Positions 35,565-45,336 of a stretch of DNA of 48,619 nt are shown in pieces. The stretch comes from Anaerobacillus alkaliphilus (GTDB taxonomy: Bacteria > Bacillota > Bacilli > Bacillales > Anaerobacillaceae): positions 1 through 48,619 of the forward strand of contig NZ_QOUX01000036.1 in the NCBI RefSeq assembly GCF_004116265.1, in the 5' to 3' direction. The notes beneath the pieces are model-generated. The model was not told the origin of the DNA and did no database searches. It was given only the letters and a program-made list of their open reading frames with translations. Positions within the stretch are counted from its first letter, which is position 1, and the number at the start of each line of letters is the position of its first letter. Position numbers and translations under genes: made by a program.

Positions 35565-38057
35565 GTGTTTCGAAAAGTATTGAAAGTGGTCGAACCAATG
35601 AGGGGTTTGGTGTTATCTGATCAACTAGAAGCAGATAACCATAGAGAAAGTCTTTTTGATCGGTTAGGTAATATAGCTTCGCTTGTTCTTTATAAATGGG
35701 GATTTCTAATTTTTATTATCGGTTTTTTACTCGGTCGGGCGATGATCCTATCAGAAATGCTCCCTTTTGTATTACCTTTTTTTGCAACGGTTTTTCTTGT
35801 TAAGAGAGAGAAGGCTCCAATTGCAATGCTAGCTTTAATTGCTGGTGCTATTACGGTTATCCCTATTAACGGCGCTTATAGTTTTATCTCTATTTTAGGA
35901 TTTCTAGTTTTATACCGGCTATTTAATAAATTATATGAAAACAAGATAAGATTATTACCGTATCTCGTTTTTAGTTCAGTAGTTTCAACAAAAATAATTT
36001 TGACATACATCTTTACTGGAACTATTACAAATTACGACTGGCTAGTAACAGTTGTAGAAGGTGGACTTAGCTTTATTTTAACAATGATCTTTCTACAAAG
36101 TGTTCCAATCGTTACTGAACGAAAAAGGAAGCACTCATTAAAGAATGAAGAAATTGTATGCTTAATTATCTTACTAGCCTCAATAATGACAGGTACTATT
36201 GGTTGGCTAGCTTATGGGATGGCAGCAGAAAACGTACTAGCTAGATACCTAGTCTTAATCTTCGCGTTTGTTGGTGGAGCAGCAATTGGTTCAACAGTTG
36301 GAGTTGTCACAGGGCTAATCTTAAGTTTAGCTAGCGTAGCGAGTCTTTATCAAATGAGTCTATTAGCATTTTCAGGGCTACTTGGTGGACTGTTGAAAGA
36401 TGGAAAAAAGGTAGGAGTAGGAATAGGTTTACTTGTAGGGACACTTCTAATTGGTTTATACGGAGAAGGTAGTGGAGCAATAACTGCGACAGTAATGGAA
36501 TCCTTAGTAGCAATTACTATATTTATGGTTACGCCACGGAGTTTAATTATGAAACTTGCCAAGTATATACCTGGGACAACAGAGTATTGGAAAGAACAAC
36601 AACAATATCTGCGTAAATTCCGCGATGTAACAGCAGGTAAGGTAGAACAATTCTCTACCTTATTCCAAACGTTGTCGAATAGTTTCTCAAATGTAAACCT
36701 ACCAGCTGAGATTGAAGATCCAGAAAGAGAAGTAGATTACTTCTTAAGTAATGTCACTGAGAAAACATGTCAAATGTGCTTTAGAAAACAACAGTGTTGG
36801 ACGAAGAACTTTGATAAAACATATAACTACATGCAAGACATAATGGTTAGCTGTGAAGACGAGGGAACCATAAATAAACGTTTAAAAGCAGACTGGTCAA
36901 GATATTGCCTAAAGGGCGAACAAGTTGTTCACGTCATTCAGCAAGAATTAAATCAATATCACGCTGGGAAAAAGTTAAAACGACAACTTCTTGAAAGCAG
37001 GCGACTAGTTGCTGACCAACTTCTAGGCGTATCAAAGGTTATGGGTGACTTTGCAAAAGAAATTCAAAAAGAACGTGAAAACTTACAAATGCAAGAAGAA
37101 CAAATCTTAGATGCATTACATGACGCAGGCGTCGATATTGGTCATGTGGAAATCTTTCAACTTGACGAGGGTAATGTTGATATAGAAATTAGCGTTCCTA
37201 CGAATGAACATGGTGAATGTGAAAAAGTAATTGCGCCAATGCTTTCCCATATCCTTGAAGAACAAATTGTCGTAAAAAAGATAGAGAAAAGCATGTATGC
37301 TAACGGTCAAACAAATGTATCGTTTGGATCAGCCAAGCAATACGTTATTGAGACCGGTATTGCAACAGTGGCAAAAGGTGGAGCCTGGATATCAGGCGAT
37401 AGTTATTCAACAATGGAAATTGGTTCGGGAAAATATGCCGTTGCTATTAGTGATGGAATGGGAAATGGTGAAAGAGCTCATTTAGAAAGCAATGAAACTC
37501 TTCAACTATTACAAAATATACTTCAATCAGGTATTGAAGAAACAGTAGCGATTAAATCGATTAACTCTGTTCTTTCTTTAAGATCTACAGACGAAATTTT
37601 TTCAACATTAGACTTAGCGATGATTGATTTACAAGATGCTTCTGCGAAGTTTCTAAAAATCGGTTCAACCCCAAGTTTTATCAAAAGGGGAGAAAAGGTA
37701 TTTATGATTGAAGCTAGTAATCTTCCAATGGGGATTATCAATGAATTTGATGTTGATGTAGTTAGCGATCAACTAAAAGCAGGAGATTTATTAATTATGA
37801 TGAGCGATGGTATTTTTGATGGTCCTAAGCATGTTGAGAATAGTGAAGTATGGATGAGGCGTATTATCAAAGAGATTGAGGCAACCGAACCACAAGCGGT
37901 AGCTGATATTATCATTGAACAAGTCATTCGCACCGGTGATAACCGAATAGAAGATGATATGACAGTCGTTGTTGCCCAAGTAAAAAGAAATTTACCAAAA
38001 TGGGCGACAATACCAATGTACCAAACAAGCTCACTCAAGAGAAAGAAAGCGCAGTAG
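35565..38057 (+). CDS. spoIIE: Stage II sporulation protein E (PP2C phosphatase)
   Basis: SpoIIE dephosphorylates SpoIIAA-P to release sigma-F in the forespore and helps place the polar septum through FtsZ. The roughly 830-residue protein has about ten membrane segments (residues 40-330), a cytoplasmic regulatory region with a cysteine cluster (CQMCFRKQQCW), and a C-terminal PP2C domain with KGGAWISGDSYSTMEIGSGKYAVAISDGMGNGERAHLES and IMMSDGIFDGP metal-binding motifs. GTG 35565 fits the GGGTGGTGG site; in-frame GTGs at 35553 and 35556 lie within it. Length agrees with B. subtilis (827). Confidence 0.96.
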   Translation: MFRKVLKVVEPMRGLVLSDQLEADNHRESLFDRLGNIASLVLYKWGFLIFIIGFLLGRAMILSEMLPFVLPFFATVFLVKREKAPIAMLALIAGAITVIPINGAYSFISILGFLVLYRLFNKLYENKIRLLPYLVFSSVVSTKIILTYIFTGTITNYDWLVTVVEGGLSFILTMIFLQSVPIVTERKRKHSLKNEEIVCLIILLASIMTGTIGWLAYGMAAENVLARYLVLIFAFVGGAAIGSTVGVVTGLILSLASVASLYQMSLLAFSGLLGGLLKDGKKVGVGIGLLVGTLLIGLYGEGSGAITATVMESLVAITIFMVTPRSLIMKLAKYIPGTTEYWKEQQQYLRKFRDVTAGKVEQFSTLFQTLSNSFSNVNLPAEIEDPEREVDYFLSNVTEKTCQMCFRKQQCWTKNFDKTYNYMQDIMVSCEDEGTINKRLKADWSRYCLKGEQVVHVIQQELNQYHAGKKLKRQLLESRRLVADQLLGVSKVMGDFAKEIQKERENLQMQEEQILDALHDAGVDIGHVEIFQLDEGNVDIEISVPTNEHGECEKVIAPMLSHILEEQIVVKKIEKSMYANGQTNVSFGSAKQYVIETGIATVAKGGAWISGDSYSTMEIGSGKYAVAISDGMGNGERAHLESNETLQLLQNILQSGIEETVAIKSINSVLSLRSTDEIFSTLDLAMIDLQDASAKFLKIGSTPSFIKRGEKVFMIEASNLPMGIINEFDVDVVSDQLKAGDLLIMMSDGIFDGPKHVENSEVWMRRIIKEIEATEPQAVADIIIEQVIRTGDNRIEDDMTVVVAQVKRNLPKWATIPMYQTSSLKRKKAQ

Positions 38058-38059
38058 AC

Positions 38060-38162
38060 CAATTGTCAATTATGAATTATGAATTGTGAATTATGAATTG
38101 TTCTGAGAAGCTTCGAAGCAATACATTTAGTTAAAAATTCAAAATTAACTAATTCAGAATTT
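38060..38162 (+). repeat. Palindromic AT-rich repeat, copy C (GCTTCGAAGC centre)
   Basis: The left arm is built of three AATTATGAATTG-type units; the centre GCTTCGAAGC is at 38110-38119; the right arm has AAAATTCAAAATTAAC and AATTCAGAATTT. It begins two bases after the spoIIE stop. Confidence 0.78.
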
Positions 38163-38165
38163 AAA

Positions 38166-38194
38166 GTATATTCCCTCTAAAAAAAGTGAATGAT
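38166..38194 (+). promoter_or_regulatory. Weak forespore-type promoter candidate for yabS-yabT
   Basis: GTATA (38166-38170) fits a sigma-F/G -35. The -10 region (GTGAATGAT after 15 bp, AATGATG after 18 bp) only partly matches either consensus. An inverted repeat TGAATG...CATTCA overlaps it. Confidence 0.3.
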
Positions 38195-38229
38195 GGTAAC
38201 ATTCATGGAAAATGGAGGGGAATTGTATT

Positions 38230-38958
38230 ATGGGTAAAGGGACGTTAAAGCAAATTCTATTATTAACTGACGGTTGTTCAAATCAAGGTGAAGATCCAGT
38301 TGCGATTGCAGCATTAGCGAAAGAAGAAGGGATCACTGTCAATGTAATTGGTGTCGTTGAAGATGATCGAATTAGTGACCAAGGAATTGAAGAAATTCAA
38401 GCAATAGCAATGTCTGGTGGTGGGATAAGCCAAATAGTATACACTCAGCAACTAGCAAAAACTGTACAAATGGTTACTAGAAAAGCAATGACACAAACAA
38501 TTCATGGGGTAGTTAATAGAGAGTTAACTCAAATACTAGGAAAAGATCAGGATATAGAAGATTTGCCACCTGAAAAACGTGGTCAAGTAATGGAAGTTGT
38601 CGATGAACTTGGGGAAACGATGGAGTTGGAACTTTTAATATTAGTAGATACAAGTGCTAGTATGAAAAATAAGTTGGCGATGGTCCAAGAAGCCTTGACC
38701 GACTTATCGATAAGTTTAAACTCTAGACAAGGCTCTAATAAATTTGCATTATATTCATTTCCGGGGAAACGAAAAGAAGTTGATAAGTTGTTAAGCTGGA
38801 CGCCAAAAATTGAGTCGTTAACAGGTGTGTTTCATAAATTAGCTTCAGGAGGGATCACACCTACAGGACCAGCACTACAGGAAGCAATCGCAATGTTCCC
38901 ACGTAAGAGCAAAAGGAGTCTGTTAGCCGATGAGTATCAAGAAGAGTCAAGTATGTAA
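38230..38958 (+). CDS. yabS: von Willebrand factor A-like protein YabS
   Basis: A 242-residue protein matching B. subtilis YabS in length and position. It appears to hold two VWA-like halves: LLLTDGCSNQGEDPVAIAALA with GVVEDDRISDQGIEEI at the N terminus, and ELLILVDTSASMKNKLAMVQEAL (a DxSxS MIDAS motif, about residues 138-160) with SGGITPTGPALQEAIAMFP at the C terminus. GGAGGGG lies about 10 nt before ATG 38230. It overlaps the kinase gene yabT by 29 bp. It may be a partner or target of that kinase; this is inference from the pairing. Confidence 0.88.
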   Translation: MGKGTLKQILLLTDGCSNQGEDPVAIAALAKEEGITVNVIGVVEDDRISDQGIEEIQAIAMSGGGISQIVYTQQLAKTVQMVTRKAMTQTIHGVVNRELTQILGKDQDIEDLPPEKRGQVMEVVDELGETMELELLILVDTSASMKNKLAMVQEALTDLSISLNSRQGSNKFALYSFPGKRKEVDKLLSWTPKIESLTGVFHKLASGGITPTGPALQEAIAMFPRKSKRSLLADEYQEESSM

Positions 38959-39898
38959 CTTACCTCCTGAGACGAAACTGATTGGCAAATGGCATAAACG
39001 ACCTTATAAAATAATAAAAGAGTTAGGTAACGGCGCTACAGGGACTGTTTATTTAGCACATTCACCTGAGGGTTTAGTAGCTTTAAAGATGGGGTTAAAT
39101 AGTATGGCAATTACCTCAGAGGTAAACGTCCTAAAGCATTTTTCCAAGGTCCAAGGACAAGTTCTTGGACCTTCTTTAATCGATGTAGACGACTGGATAA
39201 CGCCTGAAGGAAATATTCCTTTTTATGCTATGGAATATTTAAAGGGGCAAGATTTATTTACATTTATACGCGGCAAGGGTAGCGAATGGATTGGTATATT
39301 TATGGTGCAGTTATTAGGTGACTTAGATCGGCTACACCAAGCTGGTTGGGTTTTTGGAGATTTAAAGCCTGATAACTTAATGATTGTTGGCCCTCCGCCA
39401 AGAGTCCGTTGGTTAGATGTAGGTGGAACAACGTTACTAGGGAGATCTATTAAAGAATACACAGAATTCTATGACCGTGGCTACTGGGGGCTAGGAACGA
39501 GAGTAGCAGAACCATCCTATGATCTTTTTGCTGTTGCAATGATTATTATCAATACGTGTTATCAAAACCGCTTTGAGAAAAACGGTGAAGGCATTAAACA
39601 ATTGAAGGAAAAAATTCAAAAACAGCCAGTTTTGAAACAATATGAAGCTGTTTTATTAAATGCTCTTCAAGGAAAATATCAAAATGCACAGCTAATGAAG
39701 AAAGACGTGATTAATTCTATTAATCGATCAAAGCATTCAATTCCACCAGCTAACAAAACGCAAGCGAGCATAAAAAAGCCAAATAAAAAACTAGTTCATA
39801 AAAAGAAAGAGAAATCTTCAGGAATTCTTGAAACATTCTTGTTTGCCTCTTTCCTTCTTTTAGCATATATCCTATACTTATTTGGACAAATGATGTGA
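38930..39898 (+). CDS. yabT: Sporulation Ser/Thr protein kinase YabT
   Basis: A 322-residue Hanks-type kinase. It has the P-loop ELGNGATGTVYLA (about 31-43), the ALKMG lysine, a catalytic loop FGDLKPDNLMI in which HRD reads FGD, DVGGT in place of DFG, and one C-terminal membrane segment (FLFASFLLLAYILYLFGQM). The lysine-rich juxtamembrane stretch KKPNKKLVHKKKEK fits the DNA-binding region reported for B. subtilis YabT, which acts in the forespore and phosphorylates RecA. No extracellular sensor is present. AAAGGAG lies 12 nt before ATG 38930, inside yabS. The overlap implies coupled translation. Confidence 0.92.
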   Translation: MSIKKSQVCNLPPETKLIGKWHKRPYKIIKELGNGATGTVYLAHSPEGLVALKMGLNSMAITSEVNVLKHFSKVQGQVLGPSLIDVDDWITPEGNIPFYAMEYLKGQDLFTFIRGKGSEWIGIFMVQLLGDLDRLHQAGWVFGDLKPDNLMIVGPPPRVRWLDVGGTTLLGRSIKEYTEFYDRGYWGLGTRVAEPSYDLFAVAMIIINTCYQNRFEKNGEGIKQLKEKIQKQPVLKQYEAVLLNALQGKYQNAQLMKKDVINSINRSKHSIPPANKTQASIKKPNKKLVHKKKEKSSGILETFLFASFLLLAYILYLFGQMM

Positions 39899-39903
39899 AT
39901 GCA

Positions 39904-40005
39904 CAATTATGAATTGTCAATTGTGAATTATGAATTATAAGATTAGCAAAGCTTCGAAGTGCTACTAACACCAATTCACAATTCATAATTCAACATTCAT
40001 AATTG
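39904..40005 (+). repeat. Palindromic AT-rich repeat, copy D (GCTTCGAAGT centre)
   Basis: The left arm CAATTATGAATTGTCAATTG pairs imperfectly with a right arm ending ATTCAACATTCATAATTG; the centre GCTTCGAAGT is at 39951-39960. It begins just after the yabT stop and ends shortly before the AAGGGGGTG ribosome-binding site of the next gene. Confidence 0.8.
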
Positions 40006-40024
40006 CTCTTAAGGGGGTGCTATA

Positions 40025-40780
40025 GTGGGGAAAGCAGACCAAATGATGGACATTTGTTTACTTGCTGGAGAGATTATGCTTACATATGGTGCTGAAACCT
40101 ATCGGGTTGAGGAGACCTTAGAAAGAATGGCAAAGGCAGCGGACTTAAAGAATGTTCATAGTTTTGTAACAACGACTGGAATTTTTATTTCGTTTGAAGA
40201 AGAGGACCGTGGAGATATCATGCAAATGATTCGTATTGATGATCGGTACTATGATCTCAATAAAGTAACACTAGTTAACCAAGTATCCCGTGAGTTCGTT
40301 ATTGGCTCTATCACTGCTGATGAGGCCTATCACCAGTTGAGAAGAATTGCTTTATCGCCAATGAATTACCCTATTTGGTTAATACACTTAGCCTCAGGAA
40401 TTGCAGGTGGTGGCTTCTCTTATTTATTTGGTGGTGGCGTGAAAGATACATTACCTGCGTTTCTTGCTGGTGTTACAGCTAGTATCTTATTAATAGAAGT
40501 TGAACGATATTTACGAGTAAAGTTTTTTGCGGAATTTATTGCGGCTTTTACTGGTGGGGCAGTAGCTATTGCCCTTGTTTATTTTGGGATCGGTACAAAC
40601 TTAAATCAGATCATCATTGGGACATTAATGCCATTAGTTCCAGGTGTACCCTTAACAAATGCTGTTAGAGATCTAATGAGCGGCGACCTTCTTGCAGGTG
40701 TTAGCCGAGGGGCAGAGGCAACGATCACATCTCTTTCCATTGCAACAGGAATTGCTCTAGCAATTTCGTTATTCTTATAG
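40025..40780 (+). CDS. Threonine/serine exporter, YjjP/ThrE N-terminal type subunit
   Basis: A 251-residue protein of the DUF1212 (ThrE N-terminal) family, like E. coli YjjP. An N-terminal soluble part (GAETYRVEETLERMAKAADLK, FVTTTGIFISFE, about residues 1-115) is followed by about five membrane segments, with the GTLMPLVPGVPLTNAVRDLMSGDLLAG motif near residue 200 that is conserved in ThrE proteins. The start is GTG 40025 with AAGGGGGTG about 5 nt upstream. It pairs with the next gene as a two-subunit exporter, which in Corynebacterium is one ThrE polypeptide. The substrate (threonine, serine or a related acid such as succinate) is not certain. It is absent at this place in B. subtilis. Confidence 0.82.
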   Translation: MGKADQMMDICLLAGEIMLTYGAETYRVEETLERMAKAADLKNVHSFVTTTGIFISFEEEDRGDIMQMIRIDDRYYDLNKVTLVNQVSREFVIGSITADEAYHQLRRIALSPMNYPIWLIHLASGIAGGGFSYLFGGGVKDTLPAFLAGVTASILLIEVERYLRVKFFAEFIAAFTGGAVAIALVYFGIGTNLNQIIIGTLMPLVPGVPLTNAVRDLMSGDLLAGVSRGAEATITSLSIATGIALAISLFL

Positions 40781-40796
40781 CTAGAGGTGAATGATT

Positions 40797-41240
40797 ATGA
40801 TTATAGAACTTGTTGTTTGTTTTTTTGCTACTGTTTCGTTTGGTATTATTTTCGGAGTTCCAAGAAATGCTCTTTTCCTGGGTGGTGGAATAGGAGTTCT
40901 GGCTTGGACTATCTTTCGCTTATTGTCGGATTACGGAGTAACTGCGATATTTGCTACGAGTATCGCATCCATCACAGCGGCAACTTTAGCCCACTTTTTA
41001 GCACGAAAATTTCGAATACCAGCTACTGCTTTTACCATACCAGGAATTATTCCTCTAGTACCAGGCAGTAAAGCCTATTATACAATGTTAGCTTTTGTTG
41101 ATGGAGATTACCTTGGTGGACTTGAACTTGGGATTGAGACAATGTTACATGCTGGGGGAATAGCTGCGGGAATTGTCTTTGCGATTGCGATATTTTCATT
41201 TGGGAAGGGGATTGGACACCGCTATGAGGCAGGTCGTTAA
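40797..41240 (+). CDS. Threonine/serine exporter, YjjB/ThrE C-terminal type subunit
   Basis: A 147-residue, almost wholly hydrophobic protein with about four or five membrane segments, of the ThrE_2 (YjjB) family. The motif TIPGIIPLVPGSKAYYTMLAFVDGDYLGG (about residues 80-108) mirrors the PLVPG motif of its partner upstream, supporting a common fold. I chose ATG 40797, 7 nt after GAGGTG; the ATG at 40791 is only one base from that site. It lies 16 bp after the first exporter gene and overlaps tilS by 17 bp, so all three are probably one transcript. Confidence 0.8.
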   Translation: MIIELVVCFFATVSFGIIFGVPRNALFLGGGIGVLAWTIFRLLSDYGVTAIFATSIASITAATLAHFLARKFRIPATAFTIPGIIPLVPGSKAYYTMLAFVDGDYLGGLELGIETMLHAGGIAAGIVFAIAIFSFGKGIGHRYEAGR

Positions 41241-42609
41241 CTCATTTATTAATAAACACTCCCTTTTATCGGAAGGCGCAACTGTTGTAGTAGGAGTCTC
41301 AGGTGGGCCAGATTCGTTGGCGCTTTTGCATTATTTACATAAGGAATTGAAGCAATTGCATATAACTATTATCGCAGCCCATGTAGATCACATGTTGAGA
41401 GAAGAATCGGCGGATGAATACCGTTTTGTAGAAAGCTATTGCTTAGAAGAAGGAATTACGTTTGAAGGTACTAAGGCTAACGTGAAACAATATCAAGAAA
41501 CGCATAAAGTAAGTGTTCAAGTTGCCGCAAGGGAATGTCGCTATCAATTCTTTGAACTTGTAATGCAAAATTATAAAGGCCATTTTTTGGCGTTGGCCCA
41601 CCATGGTGACGATCAAATAGAGACAATGATTATGCGGCAGGTGAGAGGTGCACATGGATATGGACTAGCTGGTATTCCTGTTAAGAGACCGTTCAGTTGT
41701 GGAGTACTTATTCGCCCCTTTCTTTGTCTGTCAAAGGAAGACATACTAACTTATTGTAAGGACGAAGATCTTCAGCCGAAAATTGATCTTAGTAATTTCA
41801 CTTCAAAATACATGCGCAATCGAATTAGAAATGAAGTGTTACCGATTTTAAAGAGAGAAAACCCAGCTGTTCATCTAAAATTTCAACAACAAAGTGAACT
41901 CTTGACCGAAGATGAGCAACTTCTAGAGCAATTGGCTAGAGAAAAATTAGAAGATGTTATCCTAAAAAAGGAACCTAAAAAAATCGTCCTTGCGATATCA
42001 ACGCTAATAAGTTGTCCAATCTCTTTACAAAGAAGAGGCTTTCAACTAATATTAAACTATCTTTACGAACAAAACATACCAGAAATTACCACTATACATA
42101 TGAATGATTTTCTGCAGTTCCTTAATAACCGTCATCCATCAGGCTCTCTAGATTTTCCAAACGGTTTATCCATCACAAAATCCTATGACAAATGTTTTCT
42201 AGAATTTGAAAAACAAAAGGGTGTTTCTTTTTATGAAGACCAATTATTGATACCAGGGATTGTTACTCTTAAAAAGGGTAAGATAATTGGAGAAGTAATT
42301 GAGGCAAACCAGAAAGCACCAATAACCCGAAACACCATGGTTTGTGATAAGGAGAAATTAAAACTACCTTTAATAATAAGAAATCGCCAAAAGGGAGACT
42401 CGATGTTCATCAATGGTATGCGAGGAACAAAAAAGTTAAAGGCGCTATTTATTGATGAGAAAGTACCTCGTGATGAGAGAGAGAGCTGGCCGATTGTAGT
42501 TAATGGAGATGGAGAAATACTTTGGGTTCCTAAATTGAGAAAAGCGAACTTTGCTGATCCTACAAGTGGAACAAAGGAGTTTGTAAAGTTAACCTTTGAA
42601 GAGTTTTAG
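41224..42609 (+). CDS. tilS: tRNA(Ile) lysidine synthetase
   Basis: TilS adds lysine to C34 of the CAU-anticodon tRNA(Ile), changing it to read AUA. The 461-residue protein has the PP-loop SGGPDS at residues 26-31, HVDHMLREESADEY, RECRYQFF and the ALAHHGDDQIETMIMRQVRG block, then the TilS substrate-binding and C-terminal domains (IRNRQKGDSMFINGMRGTKKLKALFIDEKVP). ATG 41224 gives the family N terminus; its GAAGGGG site is 13 nt upstream, rather far. It overlaps the exporter gene by 17 bp. The B. subtilis tilS-hpt-ftsH order is kept. Confidence 0.95.
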   Translation: MRQVVNSFINKHSLLSEGATVVVGVSGGPDSLALLHYLHKELKQLHITIIAAHVDHMLREESADEYRFVESYCLEEGITFEGTKANVKQYQETHKVSVQVAARECRYQFFELVMQNYKGHFLALAHHGDDQIETMIMRQVRGAHGYGLAGIPVKRPFSCGVLIRPFLCLSKEDILTYCKDEDLQPKIDLSNFTSKYMRNRIRNEVLPILKRENPAVHLKFQQQSELLTEDEQLLEQLAREKLEDVILKKEPKKIVLAISTLISCPISLQRRGFQLILNYLYEQNIPEITTIHMNDFLQFLNNRHPSGSLDFPNGLSITKSYDKCFLEFEKQKGVSFYEDQLLIPGIVTLKKGKIIGEVIEANQKAPITRNTMVCDKEKLKLPLIIRNRQKGDSMFINGMRGTKKLKALFIDEKVPRDERESWPIVVNGDGEILWVPKLRKANFADPTSGTKEFVKLTFEEF

Positions 42610-42690
42610 TAAAAGTACATATTTTTTTGAGGATTAAAGCATGATTATTCATTTTAGTTATACATTATTTTAGGGGGTTATTTTCAAGTC

Positions 42691-43233
42691 ATGATGAGAG
42701 ATGAAATTAAAGAGGTATTATTATCAGAAGAGGAAATTCAAACAAAAATAAAGGAACTAGGTGCATCTCTATCTGAAGAATATCAGGATCGTTTTCCTCT
42801 TGTAGTAGGTGTGCTAAAAGGCGCAATGCCATTTATGAGTGACCTGATTAAACGAATGGATGTTCATTTAGAGGTAGACTTCATGGATGTCTCTAGCTAT
42901 GGAAATGAAATGGTTTCTTCAGGAGAAGTGAAAATCATTAAGGATTTAAATACTTCTGTAGAAGGAAGAGATGTATTAATCATCGAGGACATTATTGATA
43001 GTGGGCTAACCTTAAATTACTTAGTTGATTTATTTCATTATAGAAAAGCTAAGTCGGTTAAGATTGTCACGCTATTGGATAAGCCTGAAGGAAGAAAAGT
43101 TGATCTGAAGCCTGATTTGGCAGGTTTCAAAGTGCCTGATGAGTTTGTGGTAGGGTATGGTTTAGACTACGCAGAGCGTTATCGTAACCTTCCTTATATC
43201 GGAATTTTAAAGCCCGAGATTTATCAGGGGTAA
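42691..43233 (+). CDS. hpt: Hypoxanthine phosphoribosyltransferase
   Basis: Hpt salvages hypoxanthine and guanine to IMP and GMP using PRPP. The 180-residue protein equals the B. subtilis HprT length. It has [18 protein letters not shown], the MDVSSYG loop, the PRPP-binding motif [13 protein letters not shown] (about residues 95-107), and the [18 protein letters not shown] and [24 protein letters not shown]-terminal block. Two adjacent ATGs (42691, 42694) are possible; AGGGGG lies 13 nt before the first. In B. subtilis HprT forms a complex with TilS that influences ftsH expression, which fits this tilS-hpt-ftsH context. Confidence 0.95.
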   Translation: MMRDEIKEVLLSEEEIQTKIKELGASLSEEYQDRFPLVVGVLKGAMPFMSDLIKRMDVHLEVDFMDVSSYGNEMVSSGEVKIIKDLNTSVEGRDVLIIEDIIDSGLTLNYLVDLFHYRKAKSVKIVTLLDKPEGRKVDLKPDLAGFKVPDEFVVGYGLDYAERYRNLPYIGILKPEIYQG

Positions 43234-43237
43234 TTAA

Positions 43238-43267
43238 TTGTGATTAAGAATAGTTTTATGCTAATAT
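43238..43267 (+). promoter_or_regulatory. Possible sigma-A promoter of ftsH
   Basis: TTGTGA, an 18-bp spacer and TAATAT, preceded by TGC (extended -10), lie 38 bp before ftsH. The match is moderate. Confidence 0.4.
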
Positions 43268-43305
43268 TTAATGAAGCTTTATGTGCTAGTGGGAGGAGGT
43301 AAAGG

Positions 43306-45297
43306 ATGAATCGAATTTTTCGAAATACAGTCTTTTATTTATTAATCTTTTTAGTAATTGTTGGTATTGTAAGTTTCTTTAACGGGCCACCAGCAGATAC
43401 TCGGGATATGACGTACGGTGAATTTCACACTCACTTAGTAAGAGGTGAAGTGGGTGAAAGTTCTATTCAGCCAGTCAGGGATGTGTACGTAATCCGTGGA
43501 GAACTAAAAACAGCAGGTGCAGAGGCTTTTGTAGTTAATGTACCTAGATCAGATATCGCTCTTGATGCTATCTTAGATGCTGCTGAAAGAGGCGACACTG
43601 AATTAACAGTATTACCAGCTGAACAAACAAGTGGTTGGGTAACTTTCTTTACATCAATTATTCCATTTGTGATTATCTTTATTTTATTCTTTTTCCTTTT
43701 AAGCCAAGCTCAGGGTGGCGGAAGCCGAGTCATGAACTTTGGTAAGAGTAAAGCTAAGCTTTACGATGATAAAAAGAAAGCCAAGTTTAAAGATGTAGCA
43801 GGTGCAGATGAGGAAAAGCAAGAACTCGTAGAAGTTGTTGAATTCTTAAAAGATCCACGTAGGTTTTCTGCGATTGGAGCACGTATTCCTAAAGGGGTAT
43901 TACTAGTAGGACCTCCTGGTACTGGTAAAACATTACTAGCTCGAGCAGTTGCTGGAGAAGCCGGAGTTCCATTTTTCTCAATCAGTGGTTCAGACTTCGT
44001 TGAGATGTTCGTTGGGGTCGGTGCTTCGCGTGTTCGTGATTTATTTGAGAATGCTAAGAAAAATGCACCTTGTATCATTTTCATAGATGAAATTGATGCT
44101 GTAGGACGACAACGTGGTGCTGGTTTAGGTGGAGGACACGATGAGCGTGAACAAACATTAAACCAATTACTTGTTGAGATGGATGGATTTGGCGTTAACG
44201 AAGGAATTATTATTATCGCCGCAACAAACCGCGCGGATATTTTAGACCCTGCATTGCTTCGTCCAGGACGTTTTGACCGTCAAATTTTAGTTGGACGCCC
44301 AGATGTCAAAGGTCGTGAAGCGGTTCTTGAAGTACATGCTCGCAATAAGCCTTTAGGCGAAGATGTAAATTTAAAAACGATTGCTACTCGTACACCTGGA
44401 TTTTCGGGTGCCGACTTAGAGAATTTATTGAACGAAGCTGCTTTAGTTGCTGCTCGTACTGATAAGAAGATCATTGATATGAACGATATTGAAGAGGCAA
44501 TTGACCGTGTTATTGCTGGACCTGCTAAGAAGAGCAGAGTTATTTCTGAAAAAGAGAAAAATATTGTTGCTTATCATGAAGCCGGTCATACAGTCGTTGG
44601 AGTTAGACTAGAAAGTGCTGATATGGTCCATAAAGTAACCATTGTCCCACGTGGTCAAGCTGGTGGTTATGCAGTAATGCTTCCAAAAGAAGATCGTTAC
44701 TTTATGACGAAACCAGAGCTGTTAGATAAGATTGTCGGCTTACTTGGTGGTCGAGTTGCCGAAGAAATTATTTTTGGTGAAGTAAGTACAGGTGCCCATA
44801 ACGACTTCCAACGTGCAACAGGAATTGCTCGTAAAATGGTCACGGAGTACGGAATGAGTGATAAGCTTGGCCCAATGCAATTTGGTACAGGTCAAGGTGG
44901 CAATGTATTCCTTGGGCGTGATATTAATAATGAGCAAAACTATAGTGATGCAATTGCATATGAAATTGACCAAGAAATGCAACGCATTATTAAAGAGAGC
45001 TATGAGCGTTGTCGAACCATCTTACTTGATAACAAAGATAAGCTTGAATTGATTGCAAAAACGCTTCTTGAAATAGAGACATTAGATGCTGAGCAAATTA
45101 AATCGTTAATGGCGGATGGTAAGCTTCCAGAAGGGCATCATTCCAATAACGTAAATAAGACAACTGAAGGCGATGTTAAAGTGAATATTAATACAAAGAA
45201 AGAAGAAACAAAGCCTACAGATGCTCCAGTTGAAAATGACGAAGAAGCACTTCTTCCTGAAAAGAAGGATGAAACCAAGAACGAAGATAATAAGTAA
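43306..45297 (+). CDS. ftsH: ATP-dependent zinc metalloprotease FtsH
   Basis: Membrane-bound AAA+ protease that degrades membrane and regulatory proteins; in Bacillus it is needed for sporulation and stress tolerance. The 663-residue protein has membrane segments at about residues 8-26 and 109-130 flanking a small extracytoplasmic domain, Walker A GPPGTGKT near residue 202, Walker B IIFIDEID, the second region of homology with RPGRFDR, and the zinc site HEAGH at 424-428. A charged tail ends the protein and is longer than in B. subtilis (637). GGAGGAGGTAAAGG precedes ATG 43306. A terminator follows. Confidence 0.98.
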   Translation: MNRIFRNTVFYLLIFLVIVGIVSFFNGPPADTRDMTYGEFHTHLVRGEVGESSIQPVRDVYVIRGELKTAGAEAFVVNVPRSDIALDAILDAAERGDTELTVLPAEQTSGWVTFFTSIIPFVIIFILFFFLLSQAQGGGSRVMNFGKSKAKLYDDKKKAKFKDVAGADEEKQELVEVVEFLKDPRRFSAIGARIPKGVLLVGPPGTGKTLLARAVAGEAGVPFFSISGSDFVEMFVGVGASRVRDLFENAKKNAPCIIFIDEIDAVGRQRGAGLGGGHDEREQTLNQLLVEMDGFGVNEGIIIIAATNRADILDPALLRPGRFDRQILVGRPDVKGREAVLEVHARNKPLGEDVNLKTIATRTPGFSGADLENLLNEAALVAARTDKKIIDMNDIEEAIDRVIAGPAKKSRVISEKEKNIVAYHEAGHTVVGVRLESADMVHKVTIVPRGQAGGYAVMLPKEDRYFMTKPELLDKIVGLLGGRVAEEIIFGEVSTGAHNDFQRATGIARKMVTEYGMSDKLGPMQFGTGQGGNVFLGRDINNEQNYSDAIAYEIDQEMQRIIKESYERCRTILLDNKDKLELIAKTLLEIETLDAEQIKSLMADGKLPEGHHSNNVNKTTEGDVKVNINTKKEETKPTDAPVENDEEALLPEKKDETKNEDNK

Positions 45298-45301
45298 TGT
45301 T

Positions 45302-45332
45302 AAAAGGGTGTCTTTTATAGACACCTTTTTTT
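45302..45332 (+). terminator. ftsH terminator
   Basis: The stem AAAA-GGTGTC/GACACC-TTTT, with one bulged G and loop TTTTATA, runs into a T7 tract. Confidence 0.82.
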
Positions 45333-45336
45333 ACTA

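Noticed and set aside
40787-41071. A 94-codon frame overlapping the second exporter gene.
   Set aside because: It is out of frame with the conserved hydrophobic ThrE-type protein and has an odd cysteine/tyrosine-rich composition.
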